A stretch of DNA of 64,000 nt, from the NCBI RefSeq assembly GCF_022513565.1, contig NZ_JAKWBE010000016.1:1-64000 (forward strand), written 5' to 3'. Of this stretch, positions 25,286-33,455 are shown one piece after another (the first letter of the stretch is position 1; each line of letters opens with the position of its first letter). The notes beneath the pieces were generated by a model, which was given only the letters and a program-made list of their open reading frames with translations, had not been told where the DNA came from and made no database searches. This stretch comes from Streptomyces gilvus (GTDB lineage: Bacteria; Actinomycetota; Actinomycetes; Streptomycetales; Streptomycetaceae). The translations under genes were made by a program, and so were the position numbers.

Positions 25286-25476
25286 TGGGTTCTTTAGCGG
25301 TGATTGACGGGCTGGCCTGCGGCGGAAGGACCTTCCAGCCTCGGTGGAACTGTGGCCTGGTCCCCGCTGTTCCCCGTGAGTCCCCGCTGGATCTGGCACG
25401 CGAATGGCACGACTCTCGTCCGCCTCCGAAGCACCCCTGGGCTGGGCTTGTCCGGCCTCCTTCCGCAGTGGCCTAC

Positions 25477-25914
25477 CTAACCTGCCGAGTCAACAGGCGG
25501 TGTCTCTGCGGCTGGTGGCAGCTCGCGGCTGCCCTCCAAGGCCTGGCCGAAGCTCTTGCAGAACTCCGTGAAGCTCCACTGGGCGCCTGGAGCTGGCGCA
25601 AACGAAGCGAACGATCCGATGGCCTCGCCGCCCGCTGCCACGTCCAAGGTGCCTTGCTCGCCGATGCGTGCGCTCGGACAGTCCCGGAGTTCCTGGGCGA
25701 ACATGGGTTTGGTGCGCCTCCCCTGTCCCAGCCATGCACCCCAGTAGATGGTCCGGTCGGTAAGGAAGAGGACGCCATCTTGTGGGCCGTCCCACAGGAT
25801 CCGCGCGGGGGAACTAGCGATCTTCCGTTCCCCGGGCTCAAGCACAGGCTCCATGCTCTGCCAGTACTCCGCCTGCGCTTTGTCGTAGCGCCGTTGCGCC
25901 CACCGTCTCAACAT
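25477..25914 (-). CDS. Unrecognised AICE cargo protein
   Basis: The protein of about 145 residues starts MLRRWAQRRYDKAQAEYWQS after a GGGAGGGGG stretch. Its middle, LEPGERKIASSPARILWDGP then GVLFLTDRTIYWGAWLGQG, resembles the early strands of bacterial PH/GRAM-like domains, which often read LTDxRLxxW. The rest contains WSFTEFCKSFGQALEG. It is first inside attL and points towards attL. The family is not known to me and the PH-like suggestion is weak. Confidence 0.5.
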   Translation of the reverse strand: MLRRWAQRRYDKAQAEYWQSMEPVLEPGERKIASSPARILWDGPQDGVLFLTDRTIYWGAWLGQGRRTKPMFAQELRDCPSARIGEQGTLDVAAGGEAIGSFASFAPAPGAQWSFTEFCKSFGQALEGSRELPPAAETPPVDSAG

Positions 25915-26178
25915 GGCCGAAGCCCCCTCCCGCAAGTGCGCCCAGTATGGAGTGTTTTGCAGCGTCTGGCACTGGCTTCGAGTGATGTCCCGCTCGGAGT
26001 CCTGCTCCCGTTGGCACAAGCGCCGACGGGAGTGGGCCCCTGGTTGGGGGCAACGATCCGTGACAGCCGCATCACCGAATCGAACGATCCGGTTGACGGA
26101 CTATCACCTGAAGTCCCCATACTGATCCTCTTGGGTGCATCTGACAGCTGCACATGACCAACGCTCTGGGGGGCCGAG

Positions 26179-27138
26179 TTGAGCGGACAGCGGAAGAAGA
26201 CCGTCGCCTTCTACGAGGTCGTTCGGGCAAAGGAAGCCAGTAACCTTCGGTTCGATGCTATCGACTGGGGCTTTGTCCTGGACAACCTTGCGGCCCTCTC
26301 TGTTCATGAGCGCCATCTGATCCATGAGGACGATGTGTACGTTGGTGAGCCTATCGATTCATCGAGCGGAAAGCACTTAGTGCTAGCCCGCCTCCGCGAT
26401 GGCGACTTGCAGCAAATTGATTACGAGGCTCAAAAGATCGATGCCCTACAGCTTGATGGAAACCGGAGCGTCGTCGACACTACAATCATCTGCTTCCTGC
26501 CCTACGGGAACGTTATCGGCGTAATTCAGGGGAGTGCGTCAGCCCCAAGGCCGACAGCTTTGCAGCGATGGCTCAATGCGATGCGATCGGGGATTGAGGA
26601 GGATCTGGCAATCATCCCTCTGATAGGGAAGAATGCCTGGGAGAAACTGAAGGCGGCCGAATCAGTCAACCTATTTGAGATGCGACTGCGTCCTGCCGCA
26701 ACATCGATGTTCCCCACTTCGGTGGAAGGGCTAGGTGATTTCGCGAGGCATGCCCACAAGCAGAACCCGGATGCCCTCATCACCTTGACTATCAAAATTC
26801 CAAAGGGGCGCGGACTCTCTCGAAGTGCCGCCAGAGCAAGGGGGGAACGCCGCCTGCATGCGAGTGTGCAGGAGTTCCTTTCCGATTTCGGCAGCCTCGT
26901 TGGACCCCACGGGGTGATCGATCGGGCCATCGCTGACGTGATGCTGTCCGCATCCGATGGCAGCATCGTCGAAGACAAGATCAACTTCGTCGTCGATCAC
27001 ATTACGGCGTCCAAGCAAGTGACACTGCCTCGCGGAGGTGGCGCCGGCCCGTGGTATGAGGCGGCAGTGCAAGCGGTGATGCAGGCGGCGGCGGAGCATG
27101 ATCGTGACCTGAGGGCCGCTGTCAGTGCCATGCCCTAG
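26179..27138 (+). CDS. Unrecognised 319-residue cargo protein with TTA codon
   Basis: A TTG start at 26179 follows GGGGGGCCGAG at good spacing. The protein begins SGQRKKTVAFYEVVRAKEAS and contains VHERHLIHEDDVYVGEPID, FEMRLRPAATSMFPTSVEGL and a C-terminal INFVVDHITASKQVTLPRGG. It is soluble, with no membrane segment or nucleotide-binding motif that I can see. Codon use is clearly less GC-biased than the neighbours, and a TTA codon occurs in GKHLVLA, implying bldA dependence and recent transfer. It lies 29 bases before the membrane-protein gene at 27168, so the two likely act together. The position suggests a defence or exclusion module, which is inference. Confidence 0.65.
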   Translation: MSGQRKKTVAFYEVVRAKEASNLRFDAIDWGFVLDNLAALSVHERHLIHEDDVYVGEPIDSSSGKHLVLARLRDGDLQQIDYEAQKIDALQLDGNRSVVDTTIICFLPYGNVIGVIQGSASAPRPTALQRWLNAMRSGIEEDLAIIPLIGKNAWEKLKAAESVNLFEMRLRPAATSMFPTSVEGLGDFARHAHKQNPDALITLTIKIPKGRGLSRSAARARGERRLHASVQEFLSDFGSLVGPHGVIDRAIADVMLSASDGSIVEDKINFVVDHITASKQVTLPRGGGAGPWYEAAVQAVMQAAAEHDRDLRAAVSAMP

Positions 27139-27167
27139 GCTCCATCTGAGCCTGAAGGGGGTGCGCC

Positions 27168-27698
27168 ATGGGCGCAGTACGCACTGCATGGGGCTACGTC
27201 TATAACCAATGGAGCCATCACCCCATCGTCGACTTTGCCCTAACTGCTGTATCGCTAAGCGCGCTTGCCTTAACGCAGGGTCATCACATTTTGGCCTCTC
27301 ATGATGCCGATCAACGCATGAATATTTATGCAACAGTTGCGTCAGTGGCAGCGATTGTCGGCGGGTTTGGAACGGCCGCAATTAGCCAGTATGCAACCAG
27401 TGCTGGCCAACGAATGACTATCCTTCGGCAGATGTTCGGAGTTCACCTTAGGCGCAATTGGGTTGGCCTTCTGACTTCTATGCTTTTGGTCTCGTTTGGA
27501 TGTCTTGCCGTCATGATTTCGGACACGAAAAAAGAGATTGGCCTAGGTGGCTGGATTGCGGAGTACCTAATACTCTTCGGCGTCATAAGGTCGCTTCGCT
27601 TGGTGTGGCTCTTTAGGCTTCTAATCGACGTGTCGGACCATGACGCGGGAAATCCGGCTGGGGATTCCACAGTTACAGTAAATCGGGTCAATCGCTAG
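27168..27698 (+). CDS. Four-segment membrane protein, partner of the gene at 26179
   Basis: The 176-residue protein has about four membrane segments: VDFALTAVSLSALALTQG, IYATVASVAAIVGGFGTAAI, WVGLLTSMLLVSFGCLAVMI and YLILFGVIRSLRLVWLFRLL. A GGGGGTGCGCC stretch precedes the ATG. It shares the lower GC content of the gene before it and has a TTA codon in ALALTQ. Paired soluble plus small-membrane proteins carried by mobile elements are often phage-defence or toxin-immunity systems, but nothing here proves it. The family is unrecognised. Confidence 0.6.
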   Translation: MGAVRTAWGYVYNQWSHHPIVDFALTAVSLSALALTQGHHILASHDADQRMNIYATVASVAAIVGGFGTAAISQYATSAGQRMTILRQMFGVHLRRNWVGLLTSMLLVSFGCLAVMISDTKKEIGLGGWIAEYLILFGVIRSLRLVWLFRLLIDVSDHDAGNPAGDSTVTVNRVNR

Positions 27699-27732
27699 CA
27701 GCAGGTGCGCCTTGCATGCGCAGGGCGGCGGA

Positions 27733-27881
27733 GCGGCTTTGGGGTGGCGCTGCTTTGGCGCGAGTGATCATGGCCCCGTAAGCTTCCGGCGCGTCGGGCA
27801 GTCTGTGGACCTGCCCGGTAAAGCACGACGTTGGGGCCATGATCTTCGAGGCTCGCGCCAAAGTGGCTCCGTAAAGCCGTG
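27733..27881. repeat. Long nested inverted repeat in a non-coding part of the AICE
   Basis: CTTTGGCGCGAG (27753-27764) and GATCATGGCCCC (27766-27777) are matched by GGGGCCATGATC (27833-27844) and CTCGCGCCAAAG (27852-27863). A central CGGGCAG-N9-CTGCCCG hairpin and outer GCGGCTTT/AAAGCC segments extend the structure. The region 27699-28064 has no plausible gene. Such structures serve as single-strand origins or transfer loci (sti/clt) in Streptomyces plasmids; that role is inferred. Confidence 0.6.
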
Positions 27882-28064
27882 GAGCCGACCGCCCCAGCCA
27901 CGACGTACCCCTTCTCTGGCGTCAGGTGGCTGCATGCTTTGAGCGCGGCACGGGCGCCGGCCGGGCTGGAGCGGGGCGGAGACAGGAGCGCAGGCCCGGC
28001 CGGGGGCCGGGCCGCGCGCGGTGAGCGGAGCGAGCCGCCTTGAACCCGTAGAGAAAGTTGTAAC

Positions 28065-28448
28065 TCAGTCGGACGCGTGGGGCTTGAAGTCGTATGCGCA
28101 GGCGGGGAGTTCGACGCCCTGGCGGTTGGCGAGCGGCAGGAAGAGCACCGGTCGGATCGTCCAGGTGACGCGGGTGCCGTCCTGGGTGATGGACACCTGG
28201 CATGGCTCGAAGCGTAAGAGGGCTCTGCGTGCCTTGATGCGGCCGTCGTACAGCCACTCCCATGCCTCGTCGGAGGCTTCCGGGTCGAGGGCCGGTGTGA
28301 TGGTGCGGAGCGTGGCGGCCACCCAGTTGTCTGCCTCGGGTGCGGTGTAGGCGTCGTAGGAAGCGAGGAGCGTGGGCCGTCGTCGGGCGGTGAGGTCTTC
28401 GGTCCAGCACTCGCACCAATAGCCCTGCGCTGGGCTGTTCGTCAGCAC
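28065..28448 (-). CDS. Hypothetical AICE protein
   Basis: From GTG 28448, overlapping the stop of the ATPase gene, the 127-residue protein reads VLTNSPAQGYWCECWTEDLT early and WTIRPVLFLPLANRQGVELP late. It contains CECW near the N-terminus and EPCQV in the middle but no complete metal-binding motif. The overlap shows it is cotranslated with the RsbW-like ATPase at 28442. The family is not recognised; similar unnamed small proteins accompany such ATPases in other mobile elements. Confidence 0.55.
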   Translation of the reverse strand: MLTNSPAQGYWCECWTEDLTARRRPTLLASYDAYTAPEADNWVAATLRTITPALDPEASDEAWEWLYDGRIKARRALLRFEPCQVSITQDGTRVTWTIRPVLFLPLANRQGVELPACAYDFKPHASD

Positions 28449-28870
28449 GGGTGACCTCCCGCGTGCTGGTCGGCGAAGAGCTCCGCGGTGATGGTGTGGC
28501 CGCCGTCGCTGTCGTGGACCACGACCCGGTGGGCGATGGCGCTGACCATGCCCAGTCCCCGGCCGTGTTCGGCCTCCTGGTCCTGGTGCTCGACCTTCGG
28601 GGCGGTGCCCGTGCCTCCCTCGTCCGTCACTGACAGGGCGATCGCCTGTGCCGATACCGCCAGGGCCAGGTGGAAGCTGCCCCGCTCATGCCCGCTGGCC
28701 GTGTGCAGGATCGCGTTCGCGCTCAGCTCGCTCACGATCAGCTCTGCGTCCTCCGCTAAGGGCGAGCCGCGCAGGATGTCGCGGGCCCAGCGGCGGGCCC
28801 TGCTGACCTCTTCCGGAAATCCTGGGCAAGTGAGCCCCCAGACCCGGGCTGTACTCGTATACTCGTGCAT
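28442..28870 (-). CDS. RsbW-like ATPase carried by the AICE
   Basis: The protein of about 142 residues is a lone GHKL domain: FPEEVSRARRWARDILRG, N box LIVSELSANAILHTA (the usual TNA is SANA), VTDEGG and a glycine-rich EHGRGLGMVSAIAHRV. The ATG at 28870 follows GAAGGAACTTGT and is preferred to ATG 28900. A candidate GntR operator overlaps its promoter at 28852-28869, so it is likely silenced together with transfer genes. It may be an anti-sigma factor tuning host gene expression during transfer. Confidence 0.8.
   Translation of the reverse strand: MHEYTSTARVWGLTCPGFPEEVSRARRWARDILRGSPLAEDAELIVSELSANAILHTASGHERGSFHLALAVSAQAIALSVTDEGGTGTAPKVEHQDQEAEHGRGLGMVSAIAHRVVVHDSDGGHTITAELFADQHAGGHPC
28852..28869. 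promoter_or_regulatory. Candidate AICE GntR operator, site A
   Basis: TACTCGTATACTCGTGCA contains ACTCGT twice in tandem and overlaps the ATG of the RsbW-like gene. ACTCGT is the half site seen in the palindrome at 30287-30302. Confidence 0.5.
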
Positions 28871-28916
28871 ACAAGTTCCTTCGTGCTGGTAGGCCGCCAT
28901 GTGCAGCGGGTTCGGA

Positions 28917-29342
28917 CTAGACGAGTTTCACGCCGTCGTGGGCGCGGATGGCCGGCGGGGACGTCGCGTCGAGTGCGTCCAGGACGCGGATCGCGTACGC
29001 CTCGTCGGCAAGGTCGGAGACTTCTTCACGGGTGGCCCAGCGCAGGGCGCGGGTCTCGTCGCCGGTGGTCGGTGTGCCGTCGGCGGCCTGGCAGCGGAAG
29101 ACCAGCGAGACGATCAGGCCCGTCATGTTCTTGTAGACGCCGGTCAGGGTCGCCGGAAGGGCGATCTTGATGCCGGTCTCTTCGAGGACTTCGCGTTGCA
29201 GCGCCTCAGGGATGGTTTCCTCGCGTTCGAGGACGCCGCCCGGGGGCTCCCACTTTCCGTTGTCGCGGCGCTGGATCAAGAGGGCCCGATTATGGGCGTC
29301 GACGATCACTCCAGCGACGCTCACGGAGTGCGGACGGTCCAT
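28917..29342 (-). CDS. NUDIX hydrolase
   Basis: The 141-residue protein has a canonical NUDIX box, GGVLEREETIPEALQREV followed by LEETGI, at about residues 37-60, fitting Gx5Ex7REUXEEXGU. It begins MDRPHSVSVAGVIVDAHNRA after GAGGAACGTGAGC; I prefer ATG 29342 to the frame-extended 29405. Such enzymes cleave nucleoside diphosphate derivatives; NUDIX genes are common AICE cargo. It is divergent from the GntR gene and shares its regulatory region. Confidence 0.9.
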   Translation of the reverse strand: MDRPHSVSVAGVIVDAHNRALLIQRRDNGKWEPPGGVLEREETIPEALQREVLEETGIKIALPATLTGVYKNMTGLIVSLVFRCQAADGTPTTGDETRALRWATREEVSDLADEAYAIRVLDALDATSPPAIRAHDGVKLV

Positions 29343-29403
29343 GCTCACGTTCCTCGGCCCTCTCGGCTGGCTAGGCTCTCCACCGTAGCAACAAGACTCG
29401 CCC

Positions 29404-29416
29404 ACACGTCTAGATA
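29404..29416. promoter_or_regulatory. Candidate AICE GntR operator, site B (autoregulatory)
   Basis: Read on the minus strand this is TATCTAGACGTGT, matching the CTAGACGAGT core of sites D and E with one change. It lies 18 bases before the gntR start and in the divergent region shared with the NUDIX gene. Confidence 0.5.
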
Positions 29417-29433
29417 CCTAAAGGAGTACGCGC

Positions 29434-30225
29434 GTGAGTCCTTCCCTTCCTTCCGGCCTCCTCGGTGACCTCGACCCCACGAGTGATCGTGCGGTCTTCC
29501 GGCAGATCGCCGACCAACTGCGTGAGGCCATCGACCGCGGGCGATTCCACGAGGGCGACAAGCTGCCCTCGGAAGCCGACCTTGTCGAGCACTACGGGGT
29601 ATCCCGTATGACGGTTCGAAACTCCTTCTCCATCCTCCAGGGAGAAGGGCTGGTGCACGCCGAGCACGGCAAGGGGGTCTTCGTCCGGCCCCGGCCACCC
29701 GTGCGGCGCCTGGCTTCGGACCGGTTCGCGCGGCGGCACCGGGAGCAGGGCAAGTCCGCGTTCATCGTCGAGGCCGACGCCGCCGGCAGCCACCCCCAGG
29801 TCGACTCGCTGGAGGTCAAGGAGGAGAAGGCCAGTCCCGACGTCTCCGCGCGGCTCGGGTCCGTGCGGCGGGTGCTGGCTCGTCGGCGCCGGTATTTGCT
29901 GGACGGGCGGCCGGTCGAGTTCGCCACGTCCTTCCTGCCGCTCGACATCGCGCGGGGTACGCAGATCGCCGAACCGAACCCCGGACCCGGCGGCATCTAC
30001 GCCCGCCTCGAAGAGCTCGGCCACCGCCTCGACCACTTTGAGGAGGAGATCCGCGCCCGGATGCCCTCGCCCGCCGAGGTGAAGACGCTCCGGCTGGCCT
30101 CCGGCGTGCCGGTCATTCACCTGATCCGAACCGCCTTCGACACCGAAGGGCGAGCCGTGGAGGTATGCGACACCGTGATGGCAGCTGACGCATACGTGCT
30201 GTCGTACCAGCTTCCTGCGACCTGA
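29434..30225 (+). CDS. GntR/HutC-family repressor of the AICE (KorSA-like)
   Basis: The 263-residue protein has a GntR winged helix (FRQIADQLREAIDRGRFHEG, KLPSEADLVEHYGVSRMTVR and GEGLVHAEHGKGVFVRP). A UTRA effector domain follows, ending LIRTAFDTEGRAVEVCDTVM. The GTG at 29434 follows AAAGGAG. In pSAM2-type elements the corresponding KorSA represses replication and transfer genes. Related candidate operators before the RsbW-like, NUDIX/gntR, SCO3933-like and small membrane genes support the same role here. The inducer is unknown. Confidence 0.88.
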   Translation: MSPSLPSGLLGDLDPTSDRAVFRQIADQLREAIDRGRFHEGDKLPSEADLVEHYGVSRMTVRNSFSILQGEGLVHAEHGKGVFVRPRPPVRRLASDRFARRHREQGKSAFIVEADAAGSHPQVDSLEVKEEKASPDVSARLGSVRRVLARRRRYLLDGRPVEFATSFLPLDIARGTQIAEPNPGPGGIYARLEELGHRLDHFEEEIRARMPSPAEVKTLRLASGVPVIHLIRTAFDTEGRAVEVCDTVMAADAYVLSYQLPAT

Positions 30226-30286
30226 TCGTCATGGTTTGCGGTGGTGCGCGGGGGCGATTCCCGGACTCGTACACCCCAACACGCTT

Positions 30287-30302
30287 ACTCGTATAGACGA
30301 GT
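30287..30302. promoter_or_regulatory. Candidate AICE GntR operator, site C
   Basis: ACTCGTATAGACGAGT has perfect six-base inverted arms around four bases. It lies about 100 bases before the SCO3933-type gene, and a further ACTCGT half site occurs just upstream at 30265-30270. Confidence 0.65.
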
Positions 30303-30365
30303 GGGCAAGTTGTGAGGCATAGTGGTTCGCGCGTTCCCGGAATCGGGTTCGCAGGAAGCTACATA

Positions 30366-30381
30366 TATAGACGAGTAGATA
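30366..30381. promoter_or_regulatory. Candidate AICE GntR operator, site D
   Basis: TATAGACGAGTAGATA shares ATAGACGAGT with site C and TAGACGAGTAGATA with site E. It lies only 12 bases before the TTG start of the SCO3933-type gene, where binding would block transcription. Confidence 0.65.
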
Positions 30382-30392
30382 GGGGAAGTTAC

Positions 30393-30749
30393 TTGCGCAC
30401 CATCCGCGTTGAGACCTCGGCCGCGACGATCCTGCTGACCGAGGCTCCCGAGCCCAAGGTCCGCGACCGGCAGACGGGCGAGATCGCCAAGGACGCCGTC
30501 AGCGGTGAGGCTCTGATGACCATCGGCGTCGTCCACATCGAGGACGGCGAGTCCTCGCTGATCAAGGTCACCGTTCCGGAGAGCGGGGTGTCCGAGGGGC
30601 TGGCGTTGGGTGCGCCGGTCTCGCTCCCGGGGCTGGTGGCCCGGCCGTGGGAGTCCGTGTTCAACGGGCAGAAGCGGCACGGCATCGCCTTCCGTGCCGC
30701 CGCCGTCACTCCGGCCGCCTTCCCGGCCGCTGCGGGGGCCGCCGCCTGA
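30393..30749 (+). CDS. SCO3933-family AICE regulatory protein
   Basis: The protein of about 118 residues starts LRTIRVETSAATILLTEAPE from a TTG with AGGGGAAG before it and continues PKVRDRQTGEIAKDAVSGEA. This matches what I recall as the SCO3933 family of AICE proteins. A conserved VARPWESVFNGQKRHGIAFR segment follows. The position immediately before the FtsK-like gene, with a TGATG overlap, is standard. It may act like Pra, the activator of pSAM2 replication and excision, but that equivalence is inferred. Two candidate GntR operators precede it. Confidence 0.75.
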   Translation: MRTIRVETSAATILLTEAPEPKVRDRQTGEIAKDAVSGEALMTIGVVHIEDGESSLIKVTVPESGVSEGLALGAPVSLPGLVARPWESVFNGQKRHGIAFRAAAVTPAAFPAAAGAAA

Positions 30750-32125
30750 TGACCGACCTGACGACACTCCTGGAGGTGGGTGGTCCCCTCGCCGCGCTCG
30801 GCGGCGGGGCCGCCTACACCCGGGCCAAGCATCCGGGCGTGTACTGGTCCACCGTCGGCCTGCCGATATCCACCGCCAGGCTCCTCGGTTCGTACGGCTC
30901 AGTCATGGACGCGTGCGGGCTGACCGTGGCGCCGTCCCGGCTGCGGGTCCTGGCGGTCAGGGCGACCACGAATCGTGAGGTGCGGCCGGTGCCGCCGCGC
31001 CGGGGTCTGATCCGGCCCACCTCGACCGGGCTGCGGATCCGGCTGCGGCTCGCCCCGGGGCAGGAACCCGCCGACGTCGCCGCCTCGGCCGAACGGCTGC
31101 GGCACGCCTGGGGCGTTCACGCCGTGTACGTCACCACCGTCAAGCCGGGCGTGGTCGAGCTGCGGCTCGTCGGCTTCGACGTCCTGCGGCGCGTGCGGAT
31201 GCCCCGCAAGCTCGGCGGTGGGTACCTGCGCATCCCGGTCGCCCTGCGCGAGGACGCCACGCCCTTCGTGCGCGACTACCGCACCATCCCGCACCAACTC
31301 ACCCTCGGCGCAACGCTGTCCGGCAAGTCCATGTATCAGCGTCACCTGATCACCGGCCTCGCCCGACAGCCGGTCGCCCTGGTGGGCATCGACTGTAAGC
31401 GGGGCGTGGAGCTCGCGCCGTTCGCGGCCCGAATGTCAGCGCTCGCCACCAATCCCAAGCAGGCGGCTGAACTGCTGCCCGTGCTCGTGCAGGAGATGGA
31501 GGACCGATACGACCTGATCAAGGCCCGGCAGGGCATCGCCCCGGACACCCCCGACGAGGAGATCACCTCCGACATCTGGGGCCTGCCCGAGACCGAACGC
31601 CCCGTGCCCGTTGTGCTGTTCGTTGACGAGGTGGCCGAACTCTTCCTCGTCGCAACGAAGAAGGACGAGGAACGGCGCGACGAGATGGTCACCCAGCTCA
31701 TCCGGCTCGCCCAACTCGGCCGCGCCGCCGGCATCTACCTGGAGGTGTGCGGGCAGCGCTTCGGCGCCGAGCTGGGCAAGGGTGCGACCATGCTCCGCGC
31801 GCAGCTGACTGGTCGTGTCTGCCACCGCGTCAACGACGAAGGCTCCGCCAAGATGGCGCTGGGCGACATCGCCCCGGAAGCGGTGATGGCCGCTTGCGCC
31901 ATCGCGCCCGAACTGCCCGGCCTGGCCGTCGCCGGTGACACCTCCGGCGGCTGGTCCCGCATCCGCACCCCGTACCTCTCCCTCGGCGACGCCGCCGAGA
32001 TCTGCCGCGACTCGGCGCACCTGGTCCCCGACCTGCCCGCCCTCAAGCCCTTCCGCCCCGCCGTGCCCGTCCGGCCGGTCGAGGCCCCGTCCCCGGTCCT
32101 CAAGCCGCGCCCGGTGACCGACTGA
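30749..32125 (+). CDS. traSA: TraSA-type FtsK/SpoIIIE DNA translocase for conjugation
   Basis: The 458-residue protein has an N-terminal hydrophobic or amphipathic region and an FtsK/SpoIIIE ATPase. The Walker A region is LGATLSGKSMYQRHLITG, Walker B VPVVLFVDEVAEL, and there is a later IYLEVCGQRFGAELGK sensor segment. Proteins of this kind form hexameric channels that pump double-stranded plasmid DNA between Streptomyces hyphae. Leucine replaces the usual glycine/arginine in the P-loop variable position but the GKS is intact. It is translationally coupled to the preceding gene (TGATG). Confidence 0.92.
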   Translation: MTDLTTLLEVGGPLAALGGGAAYTRAKHPGVYWSTVGLPISTARLLGSYGSVMDACGLTVAPSRLRVLAVRATTNREVRPVPPRRGLIRPTSTGLRIRLRLAPGQEPADVAASAERLRHAWGVHAVYVTTVKPGVVELRLVGFDVLRRVRMPRKLGGGYLRIPVALREDATPFVRDYRTIPHQLTLGATLSGKSMYQRHLITGLARQPVALVGIDCKRGVELAPFAARMSALATNPKQAAELLPVLVQEMEDRYDLIKARQGIAPDTPDEEITSDIWGLPETERPVPVVLFVDEVAELFLVATKKDEERRDEMVTQLIRLAQLGRAAGIYLEVCGQRFGAELGKGATMLRAQLTGRVCHRVNDEGSAKMALGDIAPEAVMAACAIAPELPGLAVAGDTSGGWSRIRTPYLSLGDAAEICRDSAHLVPDLPALKPFRPAVPVRPVEAPSPVLKPRPVTD

Positions 32126-32210
32126 CCCTCCACCCCAACCCCGGTCGGCGTGACCGCCTCACGCCACGTCCCTACCCCCGCCATGCCCGAATCCCGGAAG
32201 GAGACGCCTC

Positions 32211-32852
32211 GTGCGCGCCCTGCTGGCCCGCGTCGACGCGGTACTCGTCCAGGCGCTCATCGCCGCCGCGCTGTCCTTCGCCCACCTGCACGACATCGCT
32301 GCGGCGGCCGGACAGGACGGCTGGAAAGCGTGGGCCTACCCGATCAGCGTCGACCTGCTGCTCGTCGCCGCCTGGCGCCGACTGCGCTCCGGGGGAGCAA
32401 AAGCATCCTCCTGGTGCTGGTTCGTCATCGCCCTGACCGCATCCCTCGGCGCCAACGTCGCCACCGCCGGACTGCTCGACATGACCCATGTGCCGGCATG
32501 GCTGCGCATCCTCGTCGCGGGCTGGCCTGCCGTCGCCTTCCTCGGCGGCACGCTCCTTGCCCACTCCGCCCCGGCGGCGGCAGAGGACATCGACCTCGAG
32601 GGCGACGTCGAGGCTGTCGAGGATCAGGAGGACGCGCTCGAACCTGCCCCCGCGCCACCCGCCCAACCGGCCGTCGAGGAAGCGCCCGAGCGTCCGGTCG
32701 TTCCGGTCCCGGCTGCTCTGGTCGACCACGCTCGCAAGGTCGCCGCCGAACACCACACCCGTACCGGTGCGCCGATCGACACCCCAACCCTCCGTGCCCG
32801 CCTCGGCGTCCCGGACCCCATGGCCGAAGCCATCGCCGCACAACTCGCCTGA
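32211..32852 (+). CDS. DUF2637-like membrane spread protein
   Basis: The 213-residue protein starts VRALLARVDAVLVQALIAAA after GGAAGGAG and has four membrane segments in its first 120 residues (ALSFAHLHDIAAAAGQDGWK, WAYPISVDLLLVAAWRRLRS, WFVIALTASLGANVATAGL and ILVAGWPAVAFLGGTLLAHS), the DUF2637 pattern. An acidic, proline-rich linker and a small C-terminal domain (ALVDHARKVAAEHHTRTGAP) follow. Position and topology fit Spd-type proteins that help intramycelial plasmid spread. Confidence 0.8.
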   Translation: MRALLARVDAVLVQALIAAALSFAHLHDIAAAAGQDGWKAWAYPISVDLLLVAAWRRLRSGGAKASSWCWFVIALTASLGANVATAGLLDMTHVPAWLRILVAGWPAVAFLGGTLLAHSAPAAAEDIDLEGDVEAVEDQEDALEPAPAPPAQPAVEEAPERPVVPVPAALVDHARKVAAEHHTRTGAPIDTPTLRARLGVPDPMAEAIAAQLA

Positions 32853-32864
32853 ACAGGAGGAACC

Positions 32865-33050
32865 ATGCCGCTCTTCTGCTTCAACACTCCCGCCGACTAC
32901 CTCGAAGCGGCCCGCCAGATGGCCGACGCCGGACGTCCGACGCTGGCCCGGCTCTTGGCCGAAGAGGCCGCCGATCGCACTTCGGACGCCGCCGAAGCTG
33001 CCCGGACCTTGCACGAGTTCCCCGGCTCCAGCCTGCGACAGGAGGACTGA
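32865..33050 (+). CDS. Small AICE protein of unknown function
   Basis: The 61-residue acidic protein starts MPLFCFNTPADYLEAARQMA after AGGAGG and is helical throughout. It lies between the DUF2637 gene and the transfer-protein gene with minimal gaps, so it belongs to the transfer operon. No family known to me. Confidence 0.65.
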   Translation: MPLFCFNTPADYLEAARQMADAGRPTLARLLAEEAADRTSDAAEAARTLHEFPGSSLRQED

Positions 33051-33052
33051 CC

Positions 33053-33244
33053 ATGACCGCCAACCGCCGCTTCCGGGACGTCACCCGCATCGGCCCCGTC
33101 CAGGTCGGCACCGCATACGACAACCGGGGCCAGGAGAAGCACACCGCCGCCTGCACCGCCCCGCGCTGCGGCTTCTCCGCCGACTACGACAGCCGCGCCG
33201 CCGCCGAACTGGCCGCCCGCACCCACCGCTGCCCCGTCCGCTGA
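33053..33244 (+). CDS. Small mobile-element transfer protein
   Basis: The 63-residue protein, MTANRRFRDVTRIGPVQVGT and onwards, has a CTAPRCGFSADYDSRAAAEL segment and ends AARTHRCPVR. This is the form commonly annotated as mobile element transfer protein in Streptomyces AICEs. The three cysteines and a histidine could hold zinc. An AGGAGG-like site precedes the ATG, two bases after the previous stop. Confidence 0.75.
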   Translation: MTANRRFRDVTRIGPVQVGTAYDNRGQEKHTAACTAPRCGFSADYDSRAAAELAARTHRCPVR

Positions 33245-33260
33245 GAGGACTCCCACCCCC

Positions 33261-33455
33261 GTGACCGTCAGCCTCCCGCTCGTCTTCGTCCTCGGCTTCT
33301 TCGCATGGGGAGCGGTCAAGTTCCTCGGCGTCCGGACCTGGATCGTCGTCCTGATTGCCCTCTTCGGTTTCTGGCTTTCCCACACCTTCGTGGCCCCCGC
33401 CATCGAGTCCGGTACGCGCTCCGGCGTGGACGTCATAAACGGCTCACATGACTAG
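33261..33455 (+). CDS. Small two-segment membrane protein (spread-type)
   Basis: The 64-residue protein from GTG 33261 has two membrane segments (VSLPLVFVLGFFAWGAVKFL and WIVVLIALFGFWLSHTFVAP). Its size and place in the transfer operon match Spd-like proteins. Its 3' end overlaps operator site E. Confidence 0.65.
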   Translation: MTVSLPLVFVLGFFAWGAVKFLGVRTWIVVLIALFGFWLSHTFVAPAIESGTRSGVDVINGSHD

